This document shows, piece after piece, positions 56,631 through 64,000 of a DNA stretch of 64,000 nt; within the stretch, counting starts at the first letter, position 1, and each line of letters begins with the position of its first letter. Source of the stretch: Clostridiales bacterium (lineage in GTDB: Bacteria > Bacillota > Clostridia > Oscillospirales > Oscillospiraceae); the NCBI GenBank assembly GCA_021202515.1, contig JAJQCW010000068.1, positions 1 through 64,000 on the forward strand, in the 5' to 3' direction. A program made the position numbers and the translations under genes. The notes under the pieces are model-generated. The model searched no databases. It had not been told where the DNA came from and saw only the letters and a list, made by a program, of their open reading frames with translations.

Positions 56631-57755
56631 TTATTTCGCCCAGTTGCCGGTGGCCTCGGCGGTCAGGTAGGCGTTGATGAACCCATCCAGATCGCCGTCC
56701 ATAACGGCGTTGATGTTGCTGGTCTCGTAAGCGGTGCGCATGTCCTTGACCATCTGGTAGGGCATAAAGACGTAGGAGCGAATTTGGCTGCCCCACTCGA
56801 TCTTCATCTGCACGCCTTTCAGGTCGGAAATTTTCTCCGCGTGGGCCTGCATTTGCAACTGCACCAGCTTATCCCGGAGCATCCGGTAGCAGGTGTCCTT
56901 GTTCTGGAACTGAGAGCGCTCCTGCTGGCTGGACACCACGATACCGGTGGGCTTGTGGATGAGCCGGACGGCGGAGGAGGTCTTGTTGATATGCTGGCCG
57001 CCCGCGCCGGAGCTGCGGAACACCTGCATTTCCACGTCCTCCGGCCGGATGTCCACCTCTACGTCGTCGGGCAGATCGGGCATGACTTCCACCGCGGCGA
57101 AGGAGGTCTGCCGCCGGGCGTTGGAGTCGAAGGGTGAGATGCGCACCAGCCGGTGAACGCCGTGTTCGCTGCGGAGGTAGCCGTAGGCGTTCTCACCGGA
57201 GATCATCAGCGTGGCGGTCTTGATGCCCGCCTCGTCGCCATCCTCGTAGTCCAGCGTCTCGCACTTGAAGCCCCGGCGGTCCGCCCAGCGCTGGTACATC
57301 CGGAACAGCATGGCGGCCCAGTCCTGGGCCTCGGTGCCACCCGCCCCCGCGTGGATGGAGAGCATACAGTCGTTGTGGTCGTATTCCCCCCGGAACAGGG
57401 TGGACAGCCGGGCGGACTCGATGTCCGCCTCCAGCGCGGCATAGGTGGACTCCAGCTCGTCCAGCAGATCGTCGTCGTCCTCTTCCATACCCATTTCGCA
57501 CAGGACCAGCAGGTCCTCCACGGTGGAGAGGCGCTTATTCTGGGCCTCGATCTTGTCCTGGAGGTTCTTGATGCGCTGGGAGACCTTCTGGGCCTTTTCC
57601 ATGTTGGACCAGAAATCCTCCGCCGCGCTCTGGGCCTGGAGCAGGTCCAGTTCCTGCTCGGCGGCCTCCAGCCCCAGGGACTTGCCCAGGTCCTCCAACA
57701 CCGGGGATAAATTGTGGAGTTTTACGCGATATTCATCAAACTTGATGGATGCCAT
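56631..57755 (-). CDS. prfB: Peptide chain release factor 2
   Basis: A 374-residue factor releasing peptides at UGA and UAA. The anticodon-like region contains RISPFDSNARRQTSF (SPF motif of RF2). The catalytic GGQ is in RSSGAGGQHINKTSSAVRL. The gene is one continuous frame from ATG 57755. The programmed +1 frameshift after about 25 codons, common in prfB, is absent, so there is no autoregulation of that kind. The site upstream of the ATG is weak. Confidence 0.95.
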   Translation of the reverse strand: MASIKFDEYRVKLHNLSPVLEDLGKSLGLEAAEQELDLLQAQSAAEDFWSNMEKAQKVSQRIKNLQDKIEAQNKRLSTVEDLLVLCEMGMEEDDDDLLDELESTYAALEADIESARLSTLFRGEYDHNDCMLSIHAGAGGTEAQDWAAMLFRMYQRWADRRGFKCETLDYEDGDEAGIKTATLMISGENAYGYLRSEHGVHRLVRISPFDSNARRQTSFAAVEVMPDLPDDVEVDIRPEDVEMQVFRSSGAGGQHINKTSSAVRLIHKPTGIVVSSQQERSQFQNKDTCYRMLRDKLVQLQMQAHAEKISDLKGVQMKIEWGSQIRSYVFMPYQMVKDMRTAYETSNINAVMDGDLDGFINAYLTAEATGNWAK

Positions 57756-57884
57756 ACTTTTCCCTCACCTTTTACTGCTTGCCGTTTCGCAGGCATTTTA
57801 AGATATTGTTTTAACAATCACTTGAATTACCCAATGATGCAGTTCTACTTAATTTTTGTGTGGCGTTTTTCGCAGTTACGACTT

Positions 57885-58006
57885 ACGTTCCGTAACTGAC
57901 CGCCCCTCTTGCCTCCTCTGAAAGGGCAGGGAGGGGCAAAGCCCCGGAAGTGCCGCTTGACGGCGGAGGGGTTTCTGCCACATTGCTGACTCAAAGGGAT
58001 AACCAG
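57885..58006 (+). mobile_element. MITE-like repeat, copy I
   Basis: Right end ATTGCTGACTCAAAGGGATA then ACCAG; core CCGCCCCTCTTGCCTCCTCT, GGGAGGGGCAAAGCCCCGG and GTGCCGCTTGACGGCGGAGG. The left end is unclear. The remaining part of 57756-58117 holds no gene that I can support. Confidence 0.5.
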
Positions 58007-58117
58007 TTTCATTATTTGTTATCTTATCATCTCTCCCCCTTAAAGTCTATGGCAAAAGAGAACAAATTAAACTTTTTCGGGCGGGTTTTCCAATCACATT
58101 AAAAATAGGAAACAGTC

Positions 58118-58146
58118 TTGTTTTCTTCTGGAGGACAGGTTATAAT
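58118..58146 (+). promoter_or_regulatory. Promoter of the thioredoxin-system operon
   Basis: TTGTTT, a 17-base spacer and a perfect TATAAT, about 48 bases before the first ATG. Confidence 0.7.
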
Positions 58147-58194
58147 AATCCTGTCGAATCGCCACACACTAAACAAATCGAAAGGCAGGACGCT

Positions 58195-59040
58195 ATGGTC
58201 TACGACTGCATCATCATCGGCGGCGGCCCGGCGGGGCTCAGCGCCGCCATCACCCTCCGCCGCCGGAACCGCACCGCCCTGGTGCTCTCCAACCCCGCCT
58301 CCCGGAACCCTCTCTCCAAGGCGGAGCGGGTGGACAACTACCTGGGCCTGCCGGGGCTGACCGGGCAGGAACTGATGGACAAATTTCTGGACCACGCACA
58401 GCAGGCGGGGGCGGAGCTGCGGACGGGCAAGGTCCTCTCCGCCATGCCCTTCGACGGCTGGATGCTCACCGTGGGCAGCGAGGTGTTTCAGGCCAAAACG
58501 CTGCTCATCGCCACCGGCGTGGCGCGGGGGCAGAAGTACCCCGGCGAGCAGCGGCTGCTGGGCCGTGGGGTCAGCTACTGCGCCACCTGCGACGGGATGC
58601 TCTACCGGAACAAGCCGGTCATCGTGGTGGGCCGCAGCGCCGATGCGCCCCTGGAGGCCAATTACCTGGCGGACATCGGCTGTCAGGTCACCTACGTCAG
58701 CCCCGCCCAGCCGGAGGGTCTGTCCCCGACCATCCCCTTTGTGCGGGCGAACCGGCTGGAGGTGCTGGGGGAGAACGCGGTGGAGGGCCTGCTGGCGGAC
58801 GGGGCAAAGCTGCCCTGCTCCGGGGTGTTCATCCTCCGGGAGGCGGTGGCCCCCACCGACCTGCTGCCCGACCTGGCCACAGAGGACGGGTACATTGCGG
58901 TCAACCGCCGGATGGAGACGAATTTGCCCGGCGTGTTCGCCGCCGGGGACTGCACCGGCAAGCCCCTCCAGGTGGCGAAGGCAGTGGGAGAAGGCCAGGT
59001 TGCGGCGGAATCTGCCGACCGCTGGCTGGAAAACCAATAA
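58195..59040 (+). CDS. Thioredoxin reductase-like FAD protein, possibly ferredoxin-dependent
   Basis: A 281-residue flavoprotein. FAD site IIIGGGPAGLSAAITLRR at residues 6-23, redox cysteines in SYCATCDGML near residue 125, and the second FAD block GVFAAGDCTGKPLQVAKAVG. The pyridine-nucleotide site is broken: VVVGRSADAPLEANYL replaces GGGDSA, and the HRRxxxR motif is missing. Such loss is known in ferredoxin-dependent flavin thioredoxin reductases of clostridia. It is the first gene of an operon with trxA. The ATG at 58195 lacks a strong ribosome binding site (CGAAAGGCAGGACGCT). Confidence 0.85.
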   Translation: MVYDCIIIGGGPAGLSAAITLRRRNRTALVLSNPASRNPLSKAERVDNYLGLPGLTGQELMDKFLDHAQQAGAELRTGKVLSAMPFDGWMLTVGSEVFQAKTLLIATGVARGQKYPGEQRLLGRGVSYCATCDGMLYRNKPVIVVGRSADAPLEANYLADIGCQVTYVSPAQPEGLSPTIPFVRANRLEVLGENAVEGLLADGAKLPCSGVFILREAVAPTDLLPDLATEDGYIAVNRRMETNLPGVFAAGDCTGKPLQVAKAVGEGQVAAESADRWLENQ

Positions 59041-59072
59041 ACCCTATTACAAACAGAAAAGGAGTATTTACC

Positions 59073-59399
59073 ATGGCAGATATCATTCATTTTTCCGAAG
59101 AAGGTTTCAACAACGCTCTGAAACAGCCCGGCGTCATGCTGGTGGACTTTTGGGCGACCTGGTGCGGCCCCTGCCGGATGATCGCCCCGGCCATTGAAGA
59201 ACTGGCGAAGGAATACGACGGCAAAGTGCTGGTAGGCAAGGTGGACGTGGACCAGGAGCCGGGTCTTGCCGCGGAATACGGCGTCATGAGCATTCCCAAC
59301 GTGGTCATCTTCAAGGACGGCGACCAGGTGGACCGCAAGGTGGGGGCCATGCCCAAGGACGCTTACGCCGCCGCTCTGGACGAAGCCCTGGCTCTGTGA
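59073..59399 (+). CDS. trxA: Thioredoxin
   Basis: A 108-residue disulfide reductase with the WCGPC active site in DFWATWCGPCRMIAPAIEEL and the cis-proline in VMSIPNVVIF. The ATG at 59073 follows AAAAGGAGTATTTACC, 32 bases after the reductase stop. The reductase is its likely electron donor. Its stop overlaps the GTG start of the protein kinase gene (GTGA). Confidence 0.96.
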   Translation: MADIIHFSEEGFNNALKQPGVMLVDFWATWCGPCRMIAPAIEELAKEYDGKVLVGKVDVDQEPGLAAEYGVMSIPNVVIFKDGDQVDRKVGAMPKDAYAAALDEALAL

Positions 59400-60175
59400 C
59401 GGAACCGGACGTTCCCCAGCAGGAGCTGGAACAGGTTTTTTCGGGCCGGTATGAAATCACCCGCCGCCTGGGACAGGGAGGACAAAGTCTGGTTTACTGC
59501 GCCCGGCGGCGGTCTGACGGCGCTCTCTGCACTGTCAAGCAGGTGCGCCCGGAGGCCATTCCCGACCTGGCGCAAAACCTCCGCATCCTTCGGCGGCTGA
59601 ATCACCCCCAACTGCCCCGTTTTCATGAACTGGGGCAGGGGGACGGGGTGCTTTACATCGTGCAGGACTACCTCCCCGGCGTCAGCCTGAAACAGATTTT
59701 GGAGAGCAACCGGCGCATGGGCGTCCCCGCCCGCTGGCCCAGGGTGCTTGGATGGGTGCGCTCTGCCTGCGAGCCGCTGGCGTATCTCCACGAGAGCCAG
59801 CCGCCCATCCTCCACTGCGACATCAAGCCCGCCAACCTGATTTTGCGGCGGGACGGGGCGGTCTGCCTGGCGGATTTCGACATCGCCAGAGAACTGACCG
59901 GCCAAGCCGTCCCCATCCGGGCCATGTCCATGGCCTATGCCTCCCCAGAGCAGAAGCAGTTCCTCCCGCTGGACCCGCGGACGGACGTGTACTCCCTGGG
60001 GGTCACGGCGTTCCATCTGCTCACCCACGAGCTGCCGGGAGAGAGCCTGTTTCATCGCCCTCTGCCCCGTCGGGTGGAGCGGCTGCTGGGCCGCTGCCTG
60101 GCGGCAAACCCGGAACGGCGGTTTCAATCGGTGGGGGAATTGCGGGAAGAGATTCAATTTGCAATGTGCAATTAG
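59396..60175 (+). CDS. Serine/threonine protein kinase-like protein, translationally coupled to trxA
   Basis: A 259-residue cytoplasmic kinase without membrane or PASTA parts. Glycine loop LGQGGQSLVY, lysine in CTVKQVRPE, catalytic loop HCDIKPANLIL (HRD becomes HCD), metal site LADFDIAREL (DFG becomes DFD), MAYASPEQ and DVYSLGVTAFHLLTHE. The key lysine, aspartates and asparagine remain, so activity is plausible. The GTG at 59396 overlaps the trxA stop. The last residues (FAMCN) and stop lie inside the GCAATGTGCAATTAG repeat, so the original C terminus may have been altered. Confidence 0.85.
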   Translation: MTEPDVPQQELEQVFSGRYEITRRLGQGGQSLVYCARRRSDGALCTVKQVRPEAIPDLAQNLRILRRLNHPQLPRFHELGQGDGVLYIVQDYLPGVSLKQILESNRRMGVPARWPRVLGWVRSACEPLAYLHESQPPILHCDIKPANLILRRDGAVCLADFDIARELTGQAVPIRAMSMAYASPEQKQFLPLDPRTDVYSLGVTAFHLLTHELPGESLFHRPLPRRVERLLGRCLAANPERRFQSVGELREEIQFAMCN

Positions 60176-60188
60176 CAATGTGCAATTT
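60154..60188 (+). repeat. 3'-end repeat supplying the last codons and stop of the kinase gene
   Basis: CAATTTGCAATGTGCAATTA followed by GCAATGTGCAATT. The kinase frame ends at the TAG within it. Confidence 0.7.
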
Positions 60189-60207
60189 TGTGATGAGGAA
60201 TACCACT

Positions 60208-60275
60208 TGTCTCCGCCGTCAGGCGGCACTTCCAAGAGGGTGCGGCGTAAGCCGTGATGGAGGGTTCAGCGCAAA
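60208..60275 (-). mobile_element. MITE-like repeat core, copy J (fragment)
   Basis: TCTCCGCCGTCAGGCGGCAC and AGGGTGCGGCGTAAGCCGTG resemble the GCCGTCAAGCGGCACTTCC and CGGCTTGCGCCGCG blocks of copies B and E. No terminal repeats are seen. Confidence 0.4.
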
Positions 60276-60362
60276 GCAACGGGATTGTCAGCAAAAGAAC
60301 AAAAAAGAAAGAGGAAAACCGCTCTACAATGGCGTTTTCCTCTGTTTTTATGCAATTTTTGC

Positions 60363-60905
60363 TTAGAGGCCGTTTTCCTTCAGCCCCATCTCCTCGGCCA
60401 GGTTCAGCTTGTCCAGCAGGGTGAGCAGGGTCTCTTTTTCTTCTTCGGTCAAGGGCTTGAAAAACTCCGCGTTCTGCCGGTTTTTGATCTGCCGCAGCTC
60501 CGCGGCCCGTTCCTCGCCCTGTTTGGTCAGGGAGACGCAGGGTTCCCGCAGGCTGTCCTTGCTGCGGGCCCGGGTCACGTAGCCCTTCCGCTCCAGCCTG
60601 CCCAGCTCCTCCGTCAGCATCTGGGGGGACATGGAGAGCTGACTTGCCAGTTGCCGCTGGCTGAGGGGCTTTCCCTCCTGACACACCGCCTCCAGAATCA
60701 TCTCCTGGAGCAGCGCGGAGCGTTCCTCTTTCATTTTGAGCAGTTGTTTCTTTTCCATATCCGATGCGCCTTTCGTCCTCGGTTGCCTGATGATCGCTCC
60801 CTGGCTTTCGCCGCTCTCCAGCAGGACCCCCTGGATGCGCCGCCTGCGCAGCAGGTTATATGTGAGTCGGAGGCTGTTCATCAGTCGGCGGTTCAGGTCC
60901 TCCAT
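60363..60905 (-). CDS. MarR-family transcriptional regulator
   Basis: A 180-residue regulator. Residues about 60-150 carry the winged helix (MILEAVCQEGKPLSQRQLAS, QLSMSPQMLTEELGRLERKG, TRARSKDSLREPCVSLTKQG). A 45-residue N-terminal part precedes it, basic in LRLTYNLLRRRRIQGVLL. The ATG at 60905 follows GAGGAAGTGATGGT. It has its own promoter and no obvious target gene next to it, so the ligand is unknown. Autoregulation is usual for the family. Confidence 0.88.
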   Translation of the reverse strand: MEDLNRRLMNSLRLTYNLLRRRRIQGVLLESGESQGAIIRQPRTKGASDMEKKQLLKMKEERSALLQEMILEAVCQEGKPLSQRQLASQLSMSPQMLTEELGRLERKGYVTRARSKDSLREPCVSLTKQGEERAAELRQIKNRQNAEFFKPLTEEEKETLLTLLDKLNLAEEMGLKENGL

Positions 60906-60949
60906 ACCATCACTTCCTCAGTCAAGATTCCCCACGTGTACCAGTATCA

Positions 60950-60978
60950 ATCATAGCGCAACCAAAATTGTTTGTCAA
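60950..60978 (-). promoter_or_regulatory. Promoter of the MarR-family gene
   Basis: On the minus strand TTGACA, a 17-base spacer and TATGAT. Confidence 0.8.
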
Positions 60979-61165
60979 GGCGGCCAGCGGCTTTGACGCT
61001 CTCCCAGCGGCATTGTTTACACTTTGGACAAATAAACTTTACAAAAATCTTGATAAAACTTTACGATTTCTCAAACACAAAACCCGACACCTCGTCGTCG
61101 CAAGCTCCATATCGCTCCCTTCCGCGCAAGCGCGAAAGGTCACTCATTCCGGCTGCTCCTCCTCT

Positions 61166-61200
61166 CCCAGCCGAACCCACTTCGTTGGGCTTCGGCTGGG
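61166..61200. terminator. Long hairpin after rqcH, probable terminator
   Basis: CCCAGCCGAA (61166-61175) and TTCGGCTGGG (61191-61200) with an inner CCCA/TGGG form a strong stem in the gap 60979-61262. No gene is seen there. Confidence 0.5.
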
Positions 61201-61262
61201 TTCCTTTGAATGGTCAAAGGGGGATAACGTTTGGCTTCTGGTGCTGGGTTTTCCTTCTGGTA

Positions 61263-63029
61263 TCACTTGATGCGGAGCTTTTCCGCCAGCTTTTTGTCCG
61301 GGTCCACATAGGCGGTCTGATAGGTGGTGTAAATGACCATGCCGGGCCGCGCACCGCCGGGCTTTTTCACGTACCGCACTTGGGTGTAATCCACCGGCAC
61401 ATGACTGCCCTCCCCGCTCTGGGAGTAGGTGGCGGCCAGCACCGCCGCCTCGGTAACGGACTGCAAATCCGGCTGGCCTCCCTCGCACCAGAGGATGACG
61501 TGTGCCCCGTGGATCTTCTGGGTGTGGAACCACAGGTCGTTCCGCCCGGCCTGCTTGCAGGTCAGCGCGTCGTTTTGGGTGTTGTTGCGGCCTACGGAAA
61601 TACGCATCCCGGTGCTGCTGCGGAACTCCATGGGGCCGGAGCGCACCCGCTTGGGGGCTTTGCGACCGGTGGTTTTCTTTTTGCGGAGATAACCGGTGTC
61701 CTCCAGCTCCTGGCGAATTTCGGCCAGGTCCTTCTCCCCTTCGGCGCGGGACAGGGCCTCCAGCACGCTTTCCAGATAGTCCAGCTCCTTCCGTCCCTTG
61801 TCCAACTGCTGGGACAGCACCTGGTCGGCGGTCTTGGCCTTGGTGTACTTCTTGTAGTACCGGGCGGCGTTCTGCTGGGGGGTCAGCAGCGGGTCCAGCG
61901 GGACGGTGATGGTGGCATAGTCCGGGTCATAGTAGTTCTCGCAGACCAGCTTGTCCATGCCCTTTTCCATTTGGTAGAGGTTGGAGGTGATGAGGTCGCC
62001 GTAAATCCGGTACTTGTCCCGGTCTGCGGCGGCGGCGCGCTCCCGCTCCTGGTTGGCGATTTTCCGGGCTGCCCGGTTTCGGGCGTTGGTCAGGGTTTTG
62101 ATGAGTTCCTGCCCCCTGGCCCGGACCCGTTCGGTCCGCTCCTGGTCGGCGTAAAACTCATCCAGCATCTGGGAGAAGCTGGGGTACTGACGGCACTCCA
62201 TCGACAGGCCGTACTGATAAATGCGCAGGCAGGAGAAGTCCTTGGGCTTGCCCCCCTGGTACAGGGCGCAGGGGATGAGCCGCTCCTGACGAATGTTCTC
62301 CAACATCTGCCAGAGCGTGTTCAAAAAGCTGCCCTGGGCGCAGAGGGACAACTGACAGACCCGCGTGTCCACCCCGTCGGTGGACTGACACACCAGCTCC
62401 CGGCACAGCAGCGGCGAAAAGCCCGCGAAGTGGTCCAGCATCCAGTCGGTGAGCTTGCGTTCCGGCGGAGCCTGGAGGAACATCGTCTGTAGTTCCTCCC
62501 AGGTCAGGTCCAGCGGGTTCACCCGTTCCCCCCGCACCGGCGGCAGACGGTAGTACAGGCCGGGCAGCACCGGGCGCTCGGACATCTCCGGGTCGATGCG
62601 GTGGATGCAGTCGATGACCCGCCCGTCCTCCGCCGTCAAAATCAGGTTGGAGCGGCGGCCCATGGCCTCCAGAATCAGGTGCAGCTCCACCCGGTCCCCC
62701 AGCTCGTTCAGCGCCTCCATGGTCAAATCCACCAGCCGCTCCATGGGGGGCTGGGTGATGGCGACGATGCGCCCGCCGGTCAAATGCTTGCGCAGCAGCA
62801 TACAGAACATGGGGGGCGCGGCGGGGTTCTCCCGGCGGCTCTCGGTGAGCTGGAGCCGGGGATGGGCGGGGTTGGCGGTGATGAGCAGGCGGCAGTTGCC
62901 CTGCCGAGTGCGGAGCTGAAACAGCAGCTCATCCTTGGCGGGCTGAAAAATTTTGTCCAGTTTGGCCCCTTCCAGCACCGGGCGCAGTTCACTGACCACG
63001 CCGGTCAGGGTGGCGGCGTCAAGCGGCAT
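61263..63029 (-). CDS. rqcH: Ribosome quality-control protein RqcH (NFACT family, formerly fibronectin-binding)
   Basis: A 588-residue protein that binds obstructed 50S subunits and drives alanine tailing. An NFACT-N domain at residues 1-about 250 (AKLDKIFQPAKDELLFQLRT, HPRLQLTESR), a helix-hairpin-helix near FAGFSPLLCRELV, a long coiled coil (about 290-430), and NFACT-R with GRNNTQNDALTCKQAGRNDL, WFHTQKIHGAHVIL. The length is typical. The ATG at 63029 is 6 bases after the mrnC stop, so they are co-transcribed. Confidence 0.93.
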   Translation of the reverse strand: MPLDAATLTGVVSELRPVLEGAKLDKIFQPAKDELLFQLRTRQGNCRLLITANPAHPRLQLTESRRENPAAPPMFCMLLRKHLTGGRIVAITQPPMERLVDLTMEALNELGDRVELHLILEAMGRRSNLILTAEDGRVIDCIHRIDPEMSERPVLPGLYYRLPPVRGERVNPLDLTWEELQTMFLQAPPERKLTDWMLDHFAGFSPLLCRELVCQSTDGVDTRVCQLSLCAQGSFLNTLWQMLENIRQERLIPCALYQGGKPKDFSCLRIYQYGLSMECRQYPSFSQMLDEFYADQERTERVRARGQELIKTLTNARNRAARKIANQERERAAAADRDKYRIYGDLITSNLYQMEKGMDKLVCENYYDPDYATITVPLDPLLTPQQNAARYYKKYTKAKTADQVLSQQLDKGRKELDYLESVLEALSRAEGEKDLAEIRQELEDTGYLRKKKTTGRKAPKRVRSGPMEFRSSTGMRISVGRNNTQNDALTCKQAGRNDLWFHTQKIHGAHVILWCEGGQPDLQSVTEAAVLAATYSQSGEGSHVPVDYTQVRYVKKPGGARPGMVIYTTYQTAYVDPDKKLAEKLRIK

Positions 63030-63035
63030 GATTTG

Positions 63036-63449
63036 TCACTCCTCTTCGTCGATTTCGTCCACAATGACGGCGAACAGCCGGTTCAGCCGTTCTTTGTCCC
63101 CCTGGAGGTACAGCCAGCCGAACAGGGCCTCCAGGCCAGTGGCCTGGGCGTACTCGCCCCGGCTGGCGTTTTTGGGGATTTGGTGGACGTTGGCGTTCCG
63201 GCCCCGGCGGTAGACCGCCTTTTCCTCGTCGGTGAGATGGGGCAGCAGCTTTTTCACGCTGGCGGCCTGGGCGGGGGCCTTCACCATGTCCACCGTGGCC
63301 CGGTGGAGGTTGCCAATGGTCTCCTCCCGGCTGCACAGCCAGCCCCGGCAGAGGATTTCATAGACGGCGTCTCCCATGTGGGCCAAGGCCAGCACGTTCC
63401 TGCCGGAGAGTTGGCTGGGGGTGAGCTGTGGGGTAAAATAATCCTTCAT
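63036..63449 (-). CDS. mrnC: Mini-ribonuclease III
   Basis: A 137-residue RNase III-type catalytic domain without a dsRNA-binding domain, which matures 23S rRNA ends in Firmicutes. VLALAHMGDAVYEILCRGWL holds the metal-binding aspartate motif. RRGRNANVHQIPKNASRGEY and ATGLEALFGWLYLQGDKERL hold the second signature with its glutamate. In bacilli it lies beside cysS; here it precedes rqcH. Confidence 0.93.
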   Translation of the reverse strand: MKDYFTPQLTPSQLSGRNVLALAHMGDAVYEILCRGWLCSREETIGNLHRATVDMVKAPAQAASVKKLLPHLTDEEKAVYRRGRNANVHQIPKNASRGEYAQATGLEALFGWLYLQGDKERLNRLFAVIVDEIDEEE

Positions 63450-63470
63450 AGTCTGTTCCTGTTCTGCAAG

Positions 63471-64000
63471 TTATGCCTCGCGGCCTTTCAGGTCGGGCTG
63501 AGGCCGGTTGTTGTAAAAGAAGATAGCCACCGCCGCCCCGATGATAAGGACGTAGCCCAGAAAGCTCCAGCCGTCCGGCACGTCATGGAACAGGAAGTAG
63601 CCGAACACGGCGGAAAAGATGATTTGGGAGTAGTCGTAGACCGACACCTCCCGCCCCGGCGCGTGGGTGTAGGCGGCGGTGATGGAGAACTGTCCCCCGG
63701 CGGCAGCCACGCCCGCCATGATGAGGCACACCAACTGTACCCCGGTCATGGGCTGGAAGTTGAACACCATCCACGGCAGCACACACAGGCAGGAGAACGC
63801 GGAGAAAAACAGCACGATAACGGAGCCTTTTTCTCCCTTCAAGCCCAGCATCCGCACAAAGGTGTAGGCGGCGCCGGCGCTGACGCCGCCCAGCAGCCCG
63901 ATGAGCGAGGGGACCAGATCCAAGTTGGTCAACGTGGGCTTGACGATGAACAGGCTGCCACAGAAGGCCACCGCCACCACGCCGATCTGGAAGGGGGTCA
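63471..64000 (-). CDS. EamA/DMT-family transporter, C-terminal half (truncated by window edge)
   Basis: About 176 C-terminal residues are visible, open to the right edge on the minus strand. Five or more hydrophobic helices are seen, including LVPSLIGLLGGVSAGAAYTF, VIVLFFSAFSCLCVLPWM and IIFSAVFGYFLFHDVPDGWS then FLGYVLIIGAAVAIFF, the last being the usual EamA ending of the second repeat. It would export or import small metabolites; the substrate is unknown. The stop lies 21 bases before the mrnC start, so they are one unit. Confidence 0.85.
   Translation of the reverse strand, partial: TPFQIGVVAVAFCGSLFIVKPTLTNLDLVPSLIGLLGGVSAGAAYTFVRMLGLKGEKGSVIVLFFSAFSCLCVLPWMVFNFQPMTGVQLVCLIMAGVAAAGGQFSITAAYTHAPGREVSVYDYSQIIFSAVFGYFLFHDVPDGWSFLGYVLIIGAAVAIFFYNNRPQPDLKGREA

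Overview
The window looks like chromosome of a gut-type, GC-rich member of the Clostridia close to the Oscillospiraceae (Flavonifractor/Intestinimonas/Lawsonibacter-like). The reasons are Firmicutes-type promoters and ribosome binding sites, a proline T-box, an infC-rpmI-rplT operon, RqcH and Mini-III, a second type II topoisomerase pair, pyruvate formate-lyase, and a butyryl-CoA:acetate CoA-transferase-like gene typical of butyrate producers. The genus is an inference from gene content.

Layout. 1-14.2 kb holds core genes: the end of asnA, a topoisomerase subunit B, a probable structured RNA (3386-3660), a LacI regulator, cysK and metY with a tiny leader ORF between them, a two-component system, an ArgS-derived protein lacking the catalytic core next to DUF1934, murI, and a small membrane protein behind two LexA-like boxes. 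14.26-29.39 kb is an integrated element of 15.1 kb bounded by a 13-bp direct repeat. It carries a tyrosine integrase, two XRE regulators, an excisionase-like protein, a primase/DUF3987 replication protein with a candidate origin, a terminase small subunit and an HK97-type capsid gene. I see no large terminase, portal, tail or lysis gene. It therefore resembles a phage satellite (PICI-like, with its own capsid gene) more than a prophage. Between its divergent operons and the left end it carries membrane proteins, DUF6291/DnaD-like proteins and a striking array of 12 GGACAG repeats spaced about 11 bp apart.

29.4-49.7 kb is mostly core: a membrane protein whose promoter appears to have been split by the element, a cytidylate kinase-like protein, a MATE pump with a structured leader, an SGNH-like lipoprotein, TraX, pflB/pflA, a histidine-kinase-like protein without an obvious phospho-acceptor, the CoA-transferase, proS with its T-box, rfbB, topoisomerase subunit A, and rplT-rpmI-infC (infC probably starts at AUU). 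49.9-51.7 kb holds a two-gene unit, a TIR-like nucleotide-binding protein followed by a helical-repeat protein, which I read as a candidate defence or signalling cassette. 51.8-55.6 kb is a teichoic-acid-type export and polymerisation cluster. 55.7-64 kb holds a lactate/malate dehydrogenase, prfB, an operon of thioredoxin reductase-like protein, thioredoxin and a protein kinase, a MarR regulator, rqcH, mrnC and part of an EamA transporter.

Across the chromosomal part, but not inside the element, there are three dispersed intergenic repeat families. One is a MITE-like element of about 140-275 bp with terminal inverted repeats. One is a palindromic GTAGGGGCGGCC element. One is a short GCAATTAGCAATGTGCAATT-type repeat that sits at the 3' ends of genes and in two cases supplies the last codons and the stop. 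No rRNA, tRNA, CRISPR array or transposase gene was recognised.
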